Positions 29,795-38,026 of a DNA stretch of 64,000 nt are shown here, piece by piece; within the stretch, counting starts at the first letter, position 1; every line of letters starts with the position of its first letter. This DNA is from Hyphomicrobiales bacterium (lineage in GTDB: Bacteria > Pseudomonadota > Alphaproteobacteria > Rhizobiales > MH13): assembly GCA_017642935.1 (NCBI GenBank), contig JAEPOK010000002.1, positions 310,001-374,000 on the forward strand. Direction: 5' to 3'. A program made the translations under genes and the position numbers. The notes under the pieces are model-generated. The model was not told the DNA's origin and did no database searches. It saw only the letters and a list, made by a program, of their open reading frames with translations.

Positions 29795-30988
29795 ATGACA
29801 GCGATTGAGATCATGAACGGCCGCCCCGAGAGCGGCGGCTACAAGGTGGATGTGTCCCGCGGTGGGCACAACGGGCGGGTGTCGTCCGGATGGTTTTCCC
29901 GGCCCGACGACGAGAAGTATCTTTCGCTTTCGGACCTCTACGCCTCAGTGAAAGGCCGCGCCGAACAGAGCAAGACCCGAACGGTCGAGAGCGCCGCGAT
30001 CCGCGTCGAAGCCCATCGCGACGATCCGGAAAAGCTGGCGCTCGTCCTTCCGGACGCCGAAGCCCCAGTCGCGCCGACCCATTGGAGCTTCGGCCAACTC
30101 GCGAGCCTAGTCGGCGCCCCGGCCGCCTATCTGCGCCAGCTTCCCGCGCCGCTCGCGGGCATCAACCTCCAATACGGCCTCACCAACCATCGCGCCGAGC
30201 AGGTGAAGACGATGGAGGTCGCAAACGGCCGCACCGAACTGCGCGCCGTCACCGGCCCGGACTATGGCCGCATCTACGACCACGAGCTCGTGTCGGCCGT
30301 CCAGCGGATCGCGGGCGACGGCGTCGGCGACACACGCTGGAAGGTGCCGGGCATGCTCGACTGGTCGACGGGTGTCTACAACCCGATGGTCGACGTCACC
30401 AAGGAAACGACCACGCTCTACGCCTCGGACCGCGACGTCTTCCTCTTCTTGGTCGACGATATGAATCCGATCGAGGCGGGCACGCTGCCCGACGGATCGC
30501 CTGATCTCTTCTTCCGGGGATTCTATTGCTGGAACTCGGAGGTCGGCGCGAAAACGCTCGGCATCGCGAGCTTCTATCTCCGCGCGATCTGCCAGAACCG
30601 CAATCTCTGGGGCGTCGAGGACTTCCAGGAGATCAGCATCCGGCATTCGAAGTACGCCGCCAACCGCTTCGCGCACGAGGCGGCTCCGGCGCTGGCAAAC
30701 TTCGCGGATTCCTCGCCGCAGCCCTTCATCCAAGGTATCCGCTCCGCGCGCGAGCGGATCGTCGCGCGCAGCGACGAGGACCGCACCGACTTCCTGCACA
30801 AGCGCGGCTTCTCGAAGGCGGAGACCGGCAAGATCGTCGAGACGGTGCTGGCGGAAGAAGGCCGCCCACCCGAGAGCGTCTTCGACTTCGTCCAGGGCAT
30901 CACAGCGGTTGCCCGTTCCAAGCCGCAGCAGGATGTGCGGCTCACCATGGAGACCCGCGCAAAGAAGCTTCTGGAGGCCGCCGCCTAA
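29795..30988 (+). CDS. DUF932 protein of conjugative elements
   Basis: A 397-residue soluble protein with DUF932 features: FGQLASLVGAPAAYLRQLP near residue 105, a repeated acidic core, and LFFRGFYCWNSEVGAKTLGI near 240. Members occur almost only on plasmids, integrative elements and phages. The biochemical role is not established. It opens the rightward maintenance operon. It is followed by a terminator-like hairpin and a second copy of the SD-adjacent stem-loop before the ParB-like gene. Confidence 0.85.
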   Translation: MTAIEIMNGRPESGGYKVDVSRGGHNGRVSSGWFSRPDDEKYLSLSDLYASVKGRAEQSKTRTVESAAIRVEAHRDDPEKLALVLPDAEAPVAPTHWSFGQLASLVGAPAAYLRQLPAPLAGINLQYGLTNHRAEQVKTMEVANGRTELRAVTGPDYGRIYDHELVSAVQRIAGDGVGDTRWKVPGMLDWSTGVYNPMVDVTKETTTLYASDRDVFLFLVDDMNPIEAGTLPDGSPDLFFRGFYCWNSEVGAKTLGIASFYLRAICQNRNLWGVEDFQEISIRHSKYAANRFAHEAAPALANFADSSPQPFIQGIRSARERIVARSDEDRTDFLHKRGFSKAETGKIVETVLAEEGRPPESVFDFVQGITAVARSKPQQDVRLTMETRAKKLLEAAA

Positions 30989-31020
30989 GTCCGGCGTACC
31001 GCTTCTTCTCGACCCGCCGT

Positions 31021-31065
31021 CCACGGTCCATCGCTTCCGAAGAGGAAGAGGTGGGCCGTGGTTTT
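31021..31065 (+). terminator. Hairpin with T4 tail after the DUF932 gene
   Basis: CCACGG...CCGTGG with inner CTTCC/GGAAG pairing forms a long stem followed by TTTT. It could end or attenuate transcription between the DUF932 and ParB-like genes. Confidence 0.55.
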
Positions 31066-31068
31066 CGT

Positions 31069-31109
31069 GACGGGTCTGGAGGTCAGAGAGAGTCTCGTGA
31101 CCGCCCGTC
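31069..31109 (+). promoter_or_regulatory. SD-adjacent stem-loop, copy 2
   Basis: This has the same outer and inner stems as the copy before the DUF932 gene (GACGGG/CCCGTC, GGTC/GACC), again ending 13 nt before the start codon. The inner loop is 14 nt rather than 16 nt yet keeps a GAGA/TCTC stem, so structure is conserved more than sequence. Confidence 0.6.
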
Positions 31110-31122
31110 GCGGAGACATCCC

Positions 31123-33177
31123 ATGACGAAGTCCAAGAAGATCACCCTCAGCGCCTCGCGCGACATCCCCTTCAACAAGCTGGTGCTCAGCCAGTCCAAC
31201 GTCCGGAAAGTCAAGGCCGGCGTCTCGATCGAAGAACTGGCCGAGGACATCGCCCGGCGCACGCTCCTGTCGTCCATCACGGTCCGGCCCGTGCTCGACG
31301 ATGACGGCGCAGAAACCGGCATGTTCGAGATCCCGGCCGGTGGGCGTCGCTACCGCGCGCTCGAACTGCTCGTCAAGCAGCGCCGGCTCAACAAGACCGC
31401 ACCCGTGCCCTGCATCGTGCGGACGGATGGTCTGGCGGAAGAGGACAGCCTCGCGGAGAACATCCAGCGGGCGCCGCTGCATCCGCTCGATCAGTTTCGC
31501 GCCTTCCAGGCTATGCGCGAGAAGGGCAAGTCGGAGGAGGAGATCGCCGCAGCCTTCTTCGTCTCGGTCAATGTGGTCAAGCAGCGCCTCAAGCTGGCCG
31601 CCGTCTCGGCGACACTGCTGGACGCCTATGCCGAGGAGGAGATGACGCTCGACCAACTCATGGCCTTCACGGTCAATCCCGATCATGAGCGCCAGGAACA
31701 GGTCTGGGACGCGCTCAAGCAGCATTACAACAAGCAGCCCTACGAAATCCGCCGTATGCTGACCGAAGGCGCCGTTCGTGCCTCCGACCGGCGGGCGCAA
31801 TTCGTCGGCCTCGACGACTATATCGAAGCGGGCGGTGAAGTGCTGCGCGATCTCTTCCAGACCGACGATGGCGGCTGGCTACAGGATGCGGCTTTGCTCG
31901 AGACGATGGTCACCGAGAAGCTGAAGGAGGACGCGGAAGCCATCCGTGCGGAAGGCTGGCACTGGATCGAGGTCGGCACCGACTTTCCCTACGGCCACAC
32001 CTACGACCTGCGGCGCATTCGCGGTGAAGCCGAGCCGATGAGCGAGGAGGAAGAGAAGACCTACGAGGCGCTCAAGACTGAGTACCACAAGCTCGAAGAC
32101 GACTACGCCGAGGTGGATGAACTCCCCGAGGAAATCGACGAGCGGCTCGGCGAAATCGAGACGGCGATGGAGGCGCTCCAGAACCGCCCGATCCGGTTCG
32201 AGGCCGAGGACTATGCCATCGCGGGCGCCTTCGTCAGCATCGACAGCTCCGGTGGTCTGCGCGTCGAGCGCGGCTATGTCCGGCCCGAGGACGAACCGGC
32301 CGTCGAAGCCGAGGACAATCCCGACGGCGAATATGTCGATCCCGATGCGGACGATGCAGTCGCTGACACTTCCGATGCGGTGACAGATCAGGATGAGGAA
32401 GACGATGACGACAGCACTAAGCCGCTGTCGGACCGGCTCGTTTGCGAACTGACCGTCCATCGCACCATGGCGTTGCGTGATGCGCTGGCGAATGATCCGC
32501 AGCTGGCGATGCTCGCCTGTCTGCACACGATGGTCCTGCAGCTCTTCTACCAATACGGCCAGGACAGCTGCATCGAGATCAGCCCGCGCTCCACGCAGTT
32601 TGGATCGCAAGCGCCGAACCTCGGCGAGGCGAAATATGTCCAGTCACTCGATCTCGCGATCGAGACCTGGGCGGGCAATCTCCCGAAGCAACCGGAAGAT
32701 CTGTGGGAGGTGCTGACCGAGTGGGACAGCGACAGCCGCGATGCGCTCTTCGCCCATTGCGTGGCCATGACCGTCAACGCGGTGCAGGAACCGCATCACC
32801 GCAAGCCGCGCCAGATCGCCCATGCCGACATCCTGGCTTCCACTCTGGGCCTCGACATGGTGAAGGCGGGCTGGACGCCGACGGCGGACAGCTATCTCGG
32901 TCGCGTGACCAAGGCGCAGATCCTCGCCGCGGTGCGCGAGGCGAAGGGCGACAAGGACGCCGACCGCATCGCCGGACTCAAGAAGCCCGACATGGCCGAA
33001 GCGGCCGAAGAACTGCTGGCCGGCACGGACTGGCTCCCGCAACCGCTGCGTACGGTTCCGCTTGCGGATGACGCCGACGAACCGGAATTCGAGATCGTCG
33101 ATGATGGCGATGTCGCGTCGGAGGAACCCGCCGTCGAGGACGACGAAGAGGCGCTCGCACTCCAAGCCGCCGAGTGA
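31123..33177 (+). CDS. ParB/Srx-nuclease-domain protein
   Basis: A 684-residue protein. The N-terminal ParB-like domain includes LVLSQSNVRK (about residue 20), IPAGGRRYRAL (about 70) and DSLAENIQRAPLHPLDQFRAF (about 110), followed by a helix-turn-helix (EEEIAAAFFVSVNVVKQRLKLA, about 145). The remaining 500 residues are helical, very acidic towards residue 420, and not recognised. Such long ParB-like proteins are standard in alphaproteobacterial conjugative elements, where partition, transcription control or nuclease functions are proposed. The ATG follows CGGAGA. Confidence 0.87.
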   Translation: MTKSKKITLSASRDIPFNKLVLSQSNVRKVKAGVSIEELAEDIARRTLLSSITVRPVLDDDGAETGMFEIPAGGRRYRALELLVKQRRLNKTAPVPCIVRTDGLAEEDSLAENIQRAPLHPLDQFRAFQAMREKGKSEEEIAAAFFVSVNVVKQRLKLAAVSATLLDAYAEEEMTLDQLMAFTVNPDHERQEQVWDALKQHYNKQPYEIRRMLTEGAVRASDRRAQFVGLDDYIEAGGEVLRDLFQTDDGGWLQDAALLETMVTEKLKEDAEAIRAEGWHWIEVGTDFPYGHTYDLRRIRGEAEPMSEEEEKTYEALKTEYHKLEDDYAEVDELPEEIDERLGEIETAMEALQNRPIRFEAEDYAIAGAFVSIDSSGGLRVERGYVRPEDEPAVEAEDNPDGEYVDPDADDAVADTSDAVTDQDEEDDDDSTKPLSDRLVCELTVHRTMALRDALANDPQLAMLACLHTMVLQLFYQYGQDSCIEISPRSTQFGSQAPNLGEAKYVQSLDLAIETWAGNLPKQPEDLWEVLTEWDSDSRDALFAHCVAMTVNAVQEPHHRKPRQIAHADILASTLGLDMVKAGWTPTADSYLGRVTKAQILAAVREAKGDKDADRIAGLKKPDMAEAAEELLAGTDWLPQPLRTVPLADDADEPEFEIVDDGDVASEEPAVEDDEEALALQAAE

Positions 33178-33300
33178 GGGCACAAAAACAGGCGTTCGGC
33201 GGCTCTCGGTCGATGGTTCGAACCAGCCGATTGGGTGATGATCAACCTGTCGCCGAAGCCGCCTTCGCCCAATTCTTCGAGCAATAGGCGACCGCCAACC

Positions 33301-33326
33301 GAGGGAGACCTTCCCCCAACTCCCTC
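33301..33326 (+). other. Hairpin upstream of the toprim gene
   Basis: GAGGGAG (33,301-33,307) and CTCCCTC (33,320-33,326) form a perfect 7-bp stem just ahead of the terminator hairpin, making a two-hairpin leader. Confidence 0.5.
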
Positions 33327-33332
33327 GACCCG

Positions 33333-33362
33333 GGGCCTGTCGGACGCGGCAGGCCCTTTTTT
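33333..33362 (+). terminator. Rho-independent terminator or attenuator
   Basis: GGGCCTG/CAGGCCC is a 7-bp GC stem followed by six T residues, a classic intrinsic terminator. It ends 25 bp before the start codon of the next gene, so it either terminates the ParB-like transcript or attenuates the toprim gene. Confidence 0.75.
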
Positions 33363-33386
33363 CTGCGCATCATTCAGGAGACCGAC

Positions 33387-34433
33387 ATGGACAGCACCGC
33401 CGCAGACCTCTCGCAGAAGCTTAGCCGCGAGGCGGAAGCTGTGTGCCGCCAATATCTCTCCAATGGTCGAAAGCATGGCAACTACTGGATCGTCGGCGAC
33501 GTCGACAATTCGCCCGGCCGCAGTCTCTATGTACGGCTTGCCGGACCGACCCGCGGCAAGGGCGCGGCGGGCAAATGGACCGATGCTGCCACCGGCGAAC
33601 ATGGCGATCTGCTCGATCTCATCGCCGCCAATCTCAACCTCTCGACGCTGCGTGACACGCTCGAAGAGGCACGACGCTTTCTCAGTCTCCCAAGACCGGA
33701 GCCACCGGCAAGAGAGAGGCAGTCACCGGCTCCGCCCGGCTCGCCCGAAGCGGCACGGCGACTCTGGGCGATGGGCCAGCCGATCGCGGGGACGTTGGCG
33801 GAGCGCTATCTCTCTGCACGCGGATTGAAAGACCTTCGACGCGTGAGCGCGCTTCGGTTCCATCCGAACTGCTACTATTGGCGGGAGGACGCGAATGCGA
33901 ATGACCCACCCGAAGCCTGGCCAGCCTTACTCGCGAAAGTCACTGACACTGCCGGAACGCTGACTGGTGTGCATCGGACGTGGTTCGATCCGCAGACGGC
34001 GGACAAGGCTCCGCTCGATCCCAACCGCAAGGCGATGGGCAACCTGCTCGGTCACGCCGTCAGGATCGGATCACCGACAGACGTCCTCGCTGTCGGCGAA
34101 GGCTTGGAGACGATGCTCTCGTTGAGACAGGCACTTGCCGGTCTGCCGATTGCTGCGGCGCTGTCCAGCAATCATCTCGCAGCGTTCGATCCGCCAACCG
34201 ATCTTCGCCGACTCTATGTCGCCATCGACAATGACGCGGCGGGACGGGCGGCGTTCGGCACGCTGACCGATCGCTTCGAGGACAGTGGCCTGCACCTCTT
34301 GCCGCTGCGACCCATGCTGGACGATTTCAACGGCGATCTCCGGAAACACGGCATCGACGAGATGCGCAGTCATTTGCGTCCCCAGCTCTTGCCGGTCGAT
34401 GTTCCGACCTTACTCGCGGTCGAGACCGACTGA
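33387..34433 (+). CDS. Toprim-domain primase-like protein
   Basis: A 348-residue protein. The N-terminal part (residues 20-100) resembles the zinc-less primase-associated region DUF7146 (GNYWIVGDV...GKWTDAATGEHGDLLDLI). The toprim domain shows VGEGLETMLSL near 237 and VAIDNDAAGR near 283, carrying the acidic metal-binding residues. Such proteins are found in plasmids and integrative elements and may prime the transferred strand or replicate the excised circle. A GGAGA site precedes the ATG. Confidence 0.85.
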   Translation: MDSTAADLSQKLSREAEAVCRQYLSNGRKHGNYWIVGDVDNSPGRSLYVRLAGPTRGKGAAGKWTDAATGEHGDLLDLIAANLNLSTLRDTLEEARRFLSLPRPEPPARERQSPAPPGSPEAARRLWAMGQPIAGTLAERYLSARGLKDLRRVSALRFHPNCYYWREDANANDPPEAWPALLAKVTDTAGTLTGVHRTWFDPQTADKAPLDPNRKAMGNLLGHAVRIGSPTDVLAVGEGLETMLSLRQALAGLPIAAALSSNHLAAFDPPTDLRRLYVAIDNDAAGRAAFGTLTDRFEDSGLHLLPLRPMLDDFNGDLRKHGIDEMRSHLRPQLLPVDVPTLLAVETD

Positions 34434-34744
34434 CGCAGAGAACCGATCGCGTCAGTTGGACAGGCGATAGAGCCCTCGCCACGGAGCCGCGCCTGACGGC
34501 CTTCCCGAGAGGGGCGAGCCAGAGCGGAACCCGCCCGTTCCGGCAATGGCTGCGGCGACACCGTTTTCCGCCGCCGAGGACAAGCCTCGGCTTTGCATCG
34601 CGATCCAAAACGGCGCCGCCTCCGCCATCCTCCGCTGGCGCTCCGGTCCCGCTGCCGCGGGATGCAGGCCCGGTCGCGCCCCGCTTTCCGTCGCCCATGA
34701 AGGCCGCGCGAGGCGCGGTCAGCTACAAGGAGGCCTACTCGCCC
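34434..34744. other. Intergenic leader without a supported gene
   Basis: A GC-rich 311-bp gap upstream of the DUF2493 gene, with no convincing ORF. It contains the 15-mer TCCTCCGCTGGCGCT (34,628-34,642), repeated exactly in the leader of the DUF736 gene, and a strong AAGGAGG ribosome site at its end. Confidence 0.5.
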
Positions 34745-35677
34745 ATGACCCAGCACGAACCCGAAACCCGCTCCGCCACAGCCCTCGTCCTCGACGAACT
34801 GCAATTGTTCGGACATCGACCGTTTGCCGACGAACCCGATCCGCGGCCACTCCCAGACGCCGGAACCGTCGAAGGTGCGATCGCCGGCATCTTCGACGCA
34901 CTCGTTGTCGCCCTTGGCGACACACGGCTCGAACCCGACCTCGAAGACCTGCTCTGGTCCACGACCAATGTCTTCCACCGCATGGCGATCCGGATCGACC
35001 GCAAGCTCGACGACAACGAACAGGCGCAGCGGCGCGCGCAGCGCAGCCAGGACGGGTCAGAAGTCCGCTCGGTCGAACTGGAACGCCTGATCGCCGAAGG
35101 ACTGACGCTCACCGAACAACGCAACGCCTATGAGGGCATGCGTGATCTCGCTGCCGAGCATTTCGAAGCGCATCTCGGCCAGACCTGGCATCCGCGCTCG
35201 GGCAGCCACGTCAATCGCAAGCACATGACCGCCGCGATGATCGACAGCCGCGACTATCTCGATGCCAAGCGCAAGACTGAACTCGAACCGCTGATCCCGA
35301 CAGGCACCAAGATCGCCTTCACCGGCGGGCAGGACGTCGCCGACACCGCAGCCATCTGGGCCGCACTCGACAAGGTCCGCGCCAAGCATGACGATATGGT
35401 GCTCTTTCATGGCGGCTCGCCCAAGGGCGCCGAACGCATCGCGGCCTGCTGGGCCGACAATCGTAGATGCCAACAGATCGTGTTCAAGCCGGACTGGACC
35501 CGCCACGGCAAGGCCGCGCCGTTTAAGCGCAACGATCTACTCCTTGAGACGCTACCGATCGGTCTGATCGTCTTCCCGGGCTCGGGCATCACCGACAATC
35601 TCGCCGACAAGGCCAAGGTGCTCGGCATCCCGCTTTACGATTTCCGCGCAGCGAAAGGCGGGCGTCATGATCCGTGA
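34745..35677 (+). CDS. DUF2493 protein of the SLOG type
   Basis: A 310-residue protein. Residues 1-180 are helical and acidic. The C-terminal DUF2493 domain contains KIAFTGGQDVADTAAIWAAL, VLFHGGSPKGAERIA and IVFPGSGITDNLADKAK, the Gly-rich loops of the Rossmann-like SLOG superfamily, which may bind a nucleotide ligand. It is common in the same backbone position in alphaproteobacterial conjugative elements. The ATG at 34,745 was chosen over an upstream in-frame start because AAGGAGG lies 10 bp before it. Confidence 0.85.
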   Translation: MTQHEPETRSATALVLDELQLFGHRPFADEPDPRPLPDAGTVEGAIAGIFDALVVALGDTRLEPDLEDLLWSTTNVFHRMAIRIDRKLDDNEQAQRRAQRSQDGSEVRSVELERLIAEGLTLTEQRNAYEGMRDLAAEHFEAHLGQTWHPRSGSHVNRKHMTAAMIDSRDYLDAKRKTELEPLIPTGTKIAFTGGQDVADTAAIWAALDKVRAKHDDMVLFHGGSPKGAERIAACWADNRRCQQIVFKPDWTRHGKAAPFKRNDLLLETLPIGLIVFPGSGITDNLADKAKVLGIPLYDFRAAKGGRHDP

Positions 35678-35794
35678 TGCGCATATCGCATCGCGATGCG
35701 CTGCACGGGAATATTCCGTGAACACCGCCAATGTGTTATGCTCAACCAGTGCCGTCGCGGTGGTGGAGGCGCAGCCCATGAGAGGAGGCCGCCC

Positions 35795-36265
35795 ATGTTC
35801 ATATCCGCATTTCTGAGCGTCATCGGCCTCGGTTTCCTCGTCTGGGTGCTGTTCGCACTGGCCGTCTACGCGCTGCCCGCCTTCGTCGGCGTAAGCGTCG
35901 GCATGTATGTCTACGACACCGAAGCGGGCGTGATCGCGGCATTGGTGGCTGGCATGTTTGCCGCCGTCTTCACCTATCTCATCGGCCAGATCATCTTCGC
36001 CAAGGTTCAGTCTGTCCCCATCCGCCTCACCATTGGCGCGCTCTTCGCTGCGCCCGCAGGCGTCGCCGGATTCTCGGCGATCAAGGGCCTGTCGCAGATC
36101 GGCGGCGCTTCCGAAGGCTGGACACTGGCCTTCGCGATCATCGGCGGAATCGTGACCGCTGGCACCGCTTGGGTGCGGATCGCCAGCCTCGTCGGTCCCA
36201 TCGGCGAGGACGATGTGCAGCACACAGACGCCATTCAGGCGAGCCCGTTCGCGAACGATCACTGA
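35795..36265 (+). CDS. Small polytopic membrane protein
   Basis: A 156-residue protein with four likely membrane helices (about residues 5-35, 45-70, 80-105 and 115-140) and a short hydrophilic tail. I do not recognise a catalytic motif. Similar small membrane proteins are carried at this place in related elements. A GAGGAGG site precedes the ATG, which is strong support for translation. Confidence 0.7.
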   Translation: MFISAFLSVIGLGFLVWVLFALAVYALPAFVGVSVGMYVYDTEAGVIAALVAGMFAAVFTYLIGQIIFAKVQSVPIRLTIGALFAAPAGVAGFSAIKGLSQIGGASEGWTLAFAIIGGIVTAGTAWVRIASLVGPIGEDDVQHTDAIQASPFANDH

Positions 36266-36831
36266 AACCCCGCCGCCAACGACGATGCGGCGTCACCGTA
36301 TGGGGCGAGACGGTTTGACGCTCGACCAAGAACTTTTGGCATGACGGGTCTAATCTCGTTCGAGAGCCTGGACCCAGCTCAGCACATCTCACATGCAGCC
36401 GAAACGCGGTGGGAACGAGCATTCTCGGATTGCGATGAATGTCCAGCGACGACCCCGCTCTGCGCCGTTCTGCACGCCAGAGCCCGTCTTTCTCCGATCG
36501 ACATTGCCGATGGATTGCCCGGTCCGACGGTGGCGGTCATTTCTCATCCCATGCCCTCGTCACCCGCGTCCGTCACGGCCTCTCATTGGGCTGATCTGAC
36601 CGGGATCGGCTGACGCCTCGACCGTCTCAGCCGCAACGCCGGGTTCGGACTTTCTTCCCCTGGGCTTTGCCCATTCCTCGCGGGACGACCCTGATGGGTC
36701 CAAGAAAGACCGCCCCCGGCGTCCTCCGCTGGCGCTGCGGGCCAAGGGCTGCGTCGACGGATCGTCCCGGTCCTGACGATCGCCATCGAGACCGCGACGG
36801 GCTCGGGATCGAAAGCCAAAGGAGAAATGAC
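36266..36831. other. Intergenic region of 566 bp
   Basis: No gene is supported. A 90-codon frame inside lacks a ribosome site and family likeness. The right half is a GC-rich leader with the 15-mer TCCTCCGCTGGCGCT (36,722-36,736) shared with the DUF2493 leader. A possible stem GGGTC...GACCC lies near 36,345-36,375. Confidence 0.45.
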
Positions 36832-37167
36832 ATGGCCACCATCGGAACCTTCAAGAAGACCGGCAACGAATACGTCGGAGAAATCGTCACCCTCAACGTG
36901 CAGGCGCAGAACGTCCGCATCGTCCCCGAGGACAGCACCTCCGGCGAGAACGCTCCCTCCCACCGGGTCTTCGTCGGCCGCGCCGAGATCGGCGCAGCCT
37001 GGTCGAAGCGCTCGAACGAGAGCCGCGACTATCTGAGCCTCAAGCTAGACGATCCGAGCTTCACCCAGCCGATCTACGCGAACCTCTTCGATGACACGGT
37101 CGTCGAAGGCGGCGACGAGACCTTCAGCCTCATCTGGTCGCGGGCGCGCCGCAAGAACGGCGACTGA
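36832..37167 (+). CDS. DUF736 protein
   Basis: A 111-residue protein with the family's opening MATIGTFKKTGNEYVGEI, then NVRIVPED and the end TFSLIWSRARRKNGD. DUF736 proteins are small, acidic and nearly confined to conjugative elements of Alphaproteobacteria; the function is unknown. GGAGAA lies 5 bp before the ATG. Confidence 0.9.
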   Translation: MATIGTFKKTGNEYVGEIVTLNVQAQNVRIVPEDSTSGENAPSHRVFVGRAEIGAAWSKRSNESRDYLSLKLDDPSFTQPIYANLFDDTVVEGGDETFSLIWSRARRKNGD

Positions 37168-37207
37168 CCACAGCGACTTCAGCCTCGCCTGGGAGACCGG
37201 GCGGGGC

Positions 37208-37441
37208 TTACGTCTGTTCAGCGCCCTCCGAGGCGCTTTCCTTCAACAAAAGATCCGGTCGCACATCCAGTGCCAATGCGGCGTGCCAGAGGGTAATGAT
37301 TGTAACGTTCTGCTGGCCGCGCTCCATCGAGCTCACGTGCGCGCGATCCACGCCCATCTTCACGGCAAGCGCTGCCTGGCTCATGTCAGCTAAGGTTCTG
37401 TAGTGCTTGAGATTGTTCCCAAAAATCTGCCGGATATCCAT
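37208..37441 (-). CDS. Xre-family repressor
   Basis: A 77-residue single-domain Cro/CI-type regulator. FGNNLKHYRTLADMSQAALAVKMGVDRAHVSSMERGQ is the helix-turn-helix in two overlapping family segments (residues 8-44), followed by the fourth and fifth helices. It is the only leftward gene in the maintenance region. A near-perfect inverted repeat over a TATAAT box lies 20 bp upstream, the natural site for autoregulation and for control of the divergent genes. Confidence 0.9.
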   Translation of the reverse strand: MDIRQIFGNNLKHYRTLADMSQAALAVKMGVDRAHVSSMERGQQNVTIITLWHAALALDVRPDLLLKESASEGAEQT

Positions 37442-37460
37442 CCGACGACAAAAGACCTAT

Positions 37461-37493
37461 CGCGTATTTTAGTGCGACGTACTATAATACGCG
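37461..37493. promoter_or_regulatory. Palindromic operator over a -10 box
   Basis: CGCGTATTTTAGT and ACTATAATACGCG are 13-bp arms (12 of 13 complementary) around a 7-bp spacer. TATAAT (37,483-37,488) lies within the right arm. The position between the Xre gene and the rightward genes suggests the Xre repressor binds here. Confidence 0.7.
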
Positions 37494-37617
37494 CTCGATA
37501 CGGCACCGTTCAACAAACCGACGCGGAGATCCAGCTCTTCAATTGTGGCACCGTTGGCGGAACCGCAAAAATGAGGCATTAATCATATGGGCGCAGGCTA
37601 GCCCGCTGGGGGACTAA

Positions 37618-37884
37618 ATGAACGATAAGAACAGTATTCGGTTTGCCGACGCGCCTCCCGACAGCGACCACCTGACCGACTATGACCGTGCCCAGTTCAA
37701 GCTCTACGCACGCCTGCTCGACGCTGAAGCCGACGGAGCCACACTCTCGGAGATCGCGCACTACCTGTTCGGGATCGATGCCGAAGACGAACCCGAGCGT
37801 GCGAGACATGTACACGACAGCCATCTCGTGCGCGCTCATTGGGTCGCAGAGCAAGGCTACCGTGAGCTTCTGACCAACGCCTGA
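37618..37884 (+). CDS. DUF2285-type small protein
   Basis: An 88-residue acidic protein. LTDYDRAQFKLYARLLDAEADGA and the end SHLVRAHWVAEQGYRELL match the compact DUF2285 proteins that accompany trb-type integrative elements, where they are thought to act as small transcription factors. It is the first gene rightward of the palindromic operator and so probably under its control. Confidence 0.8.
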   Translation: MNDKNSIRFADAPPDSDHLTDYDRAQFKLYARLLDAEADGATLSEIAHYLFGIDAEDEPERARHVHDSHLVRAHWVAEQGYRELLTNA

Positions 37885-38026
37885 AGTCGCAATAAGCGAG
37901 CATGCGCGCGATGCCTTACGCGCATCGCCCTATGCCATCCGTCTCCCTACGCTTTCCCGTTTAACGCGAGCATATTGCTGAGTCCAAAGCGTCTGACGCT
38001 CGGCGCGTAACAGTTGGAGAGCGGAT

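Noticed and set aside
30526-31122. Upstream extension of the ParB-like gene into the DUF932 gene
   Set aside because: The extension is out of frame with DUF932, Arg-rich and shadow-like; the ATG at 31,123 has a ribosome site and starts the conserved domain.
36341-36613. 90-codon ORF before the DUF736 gene
   Set aside because: No ribosome site, no family likeness and atypical residue content.
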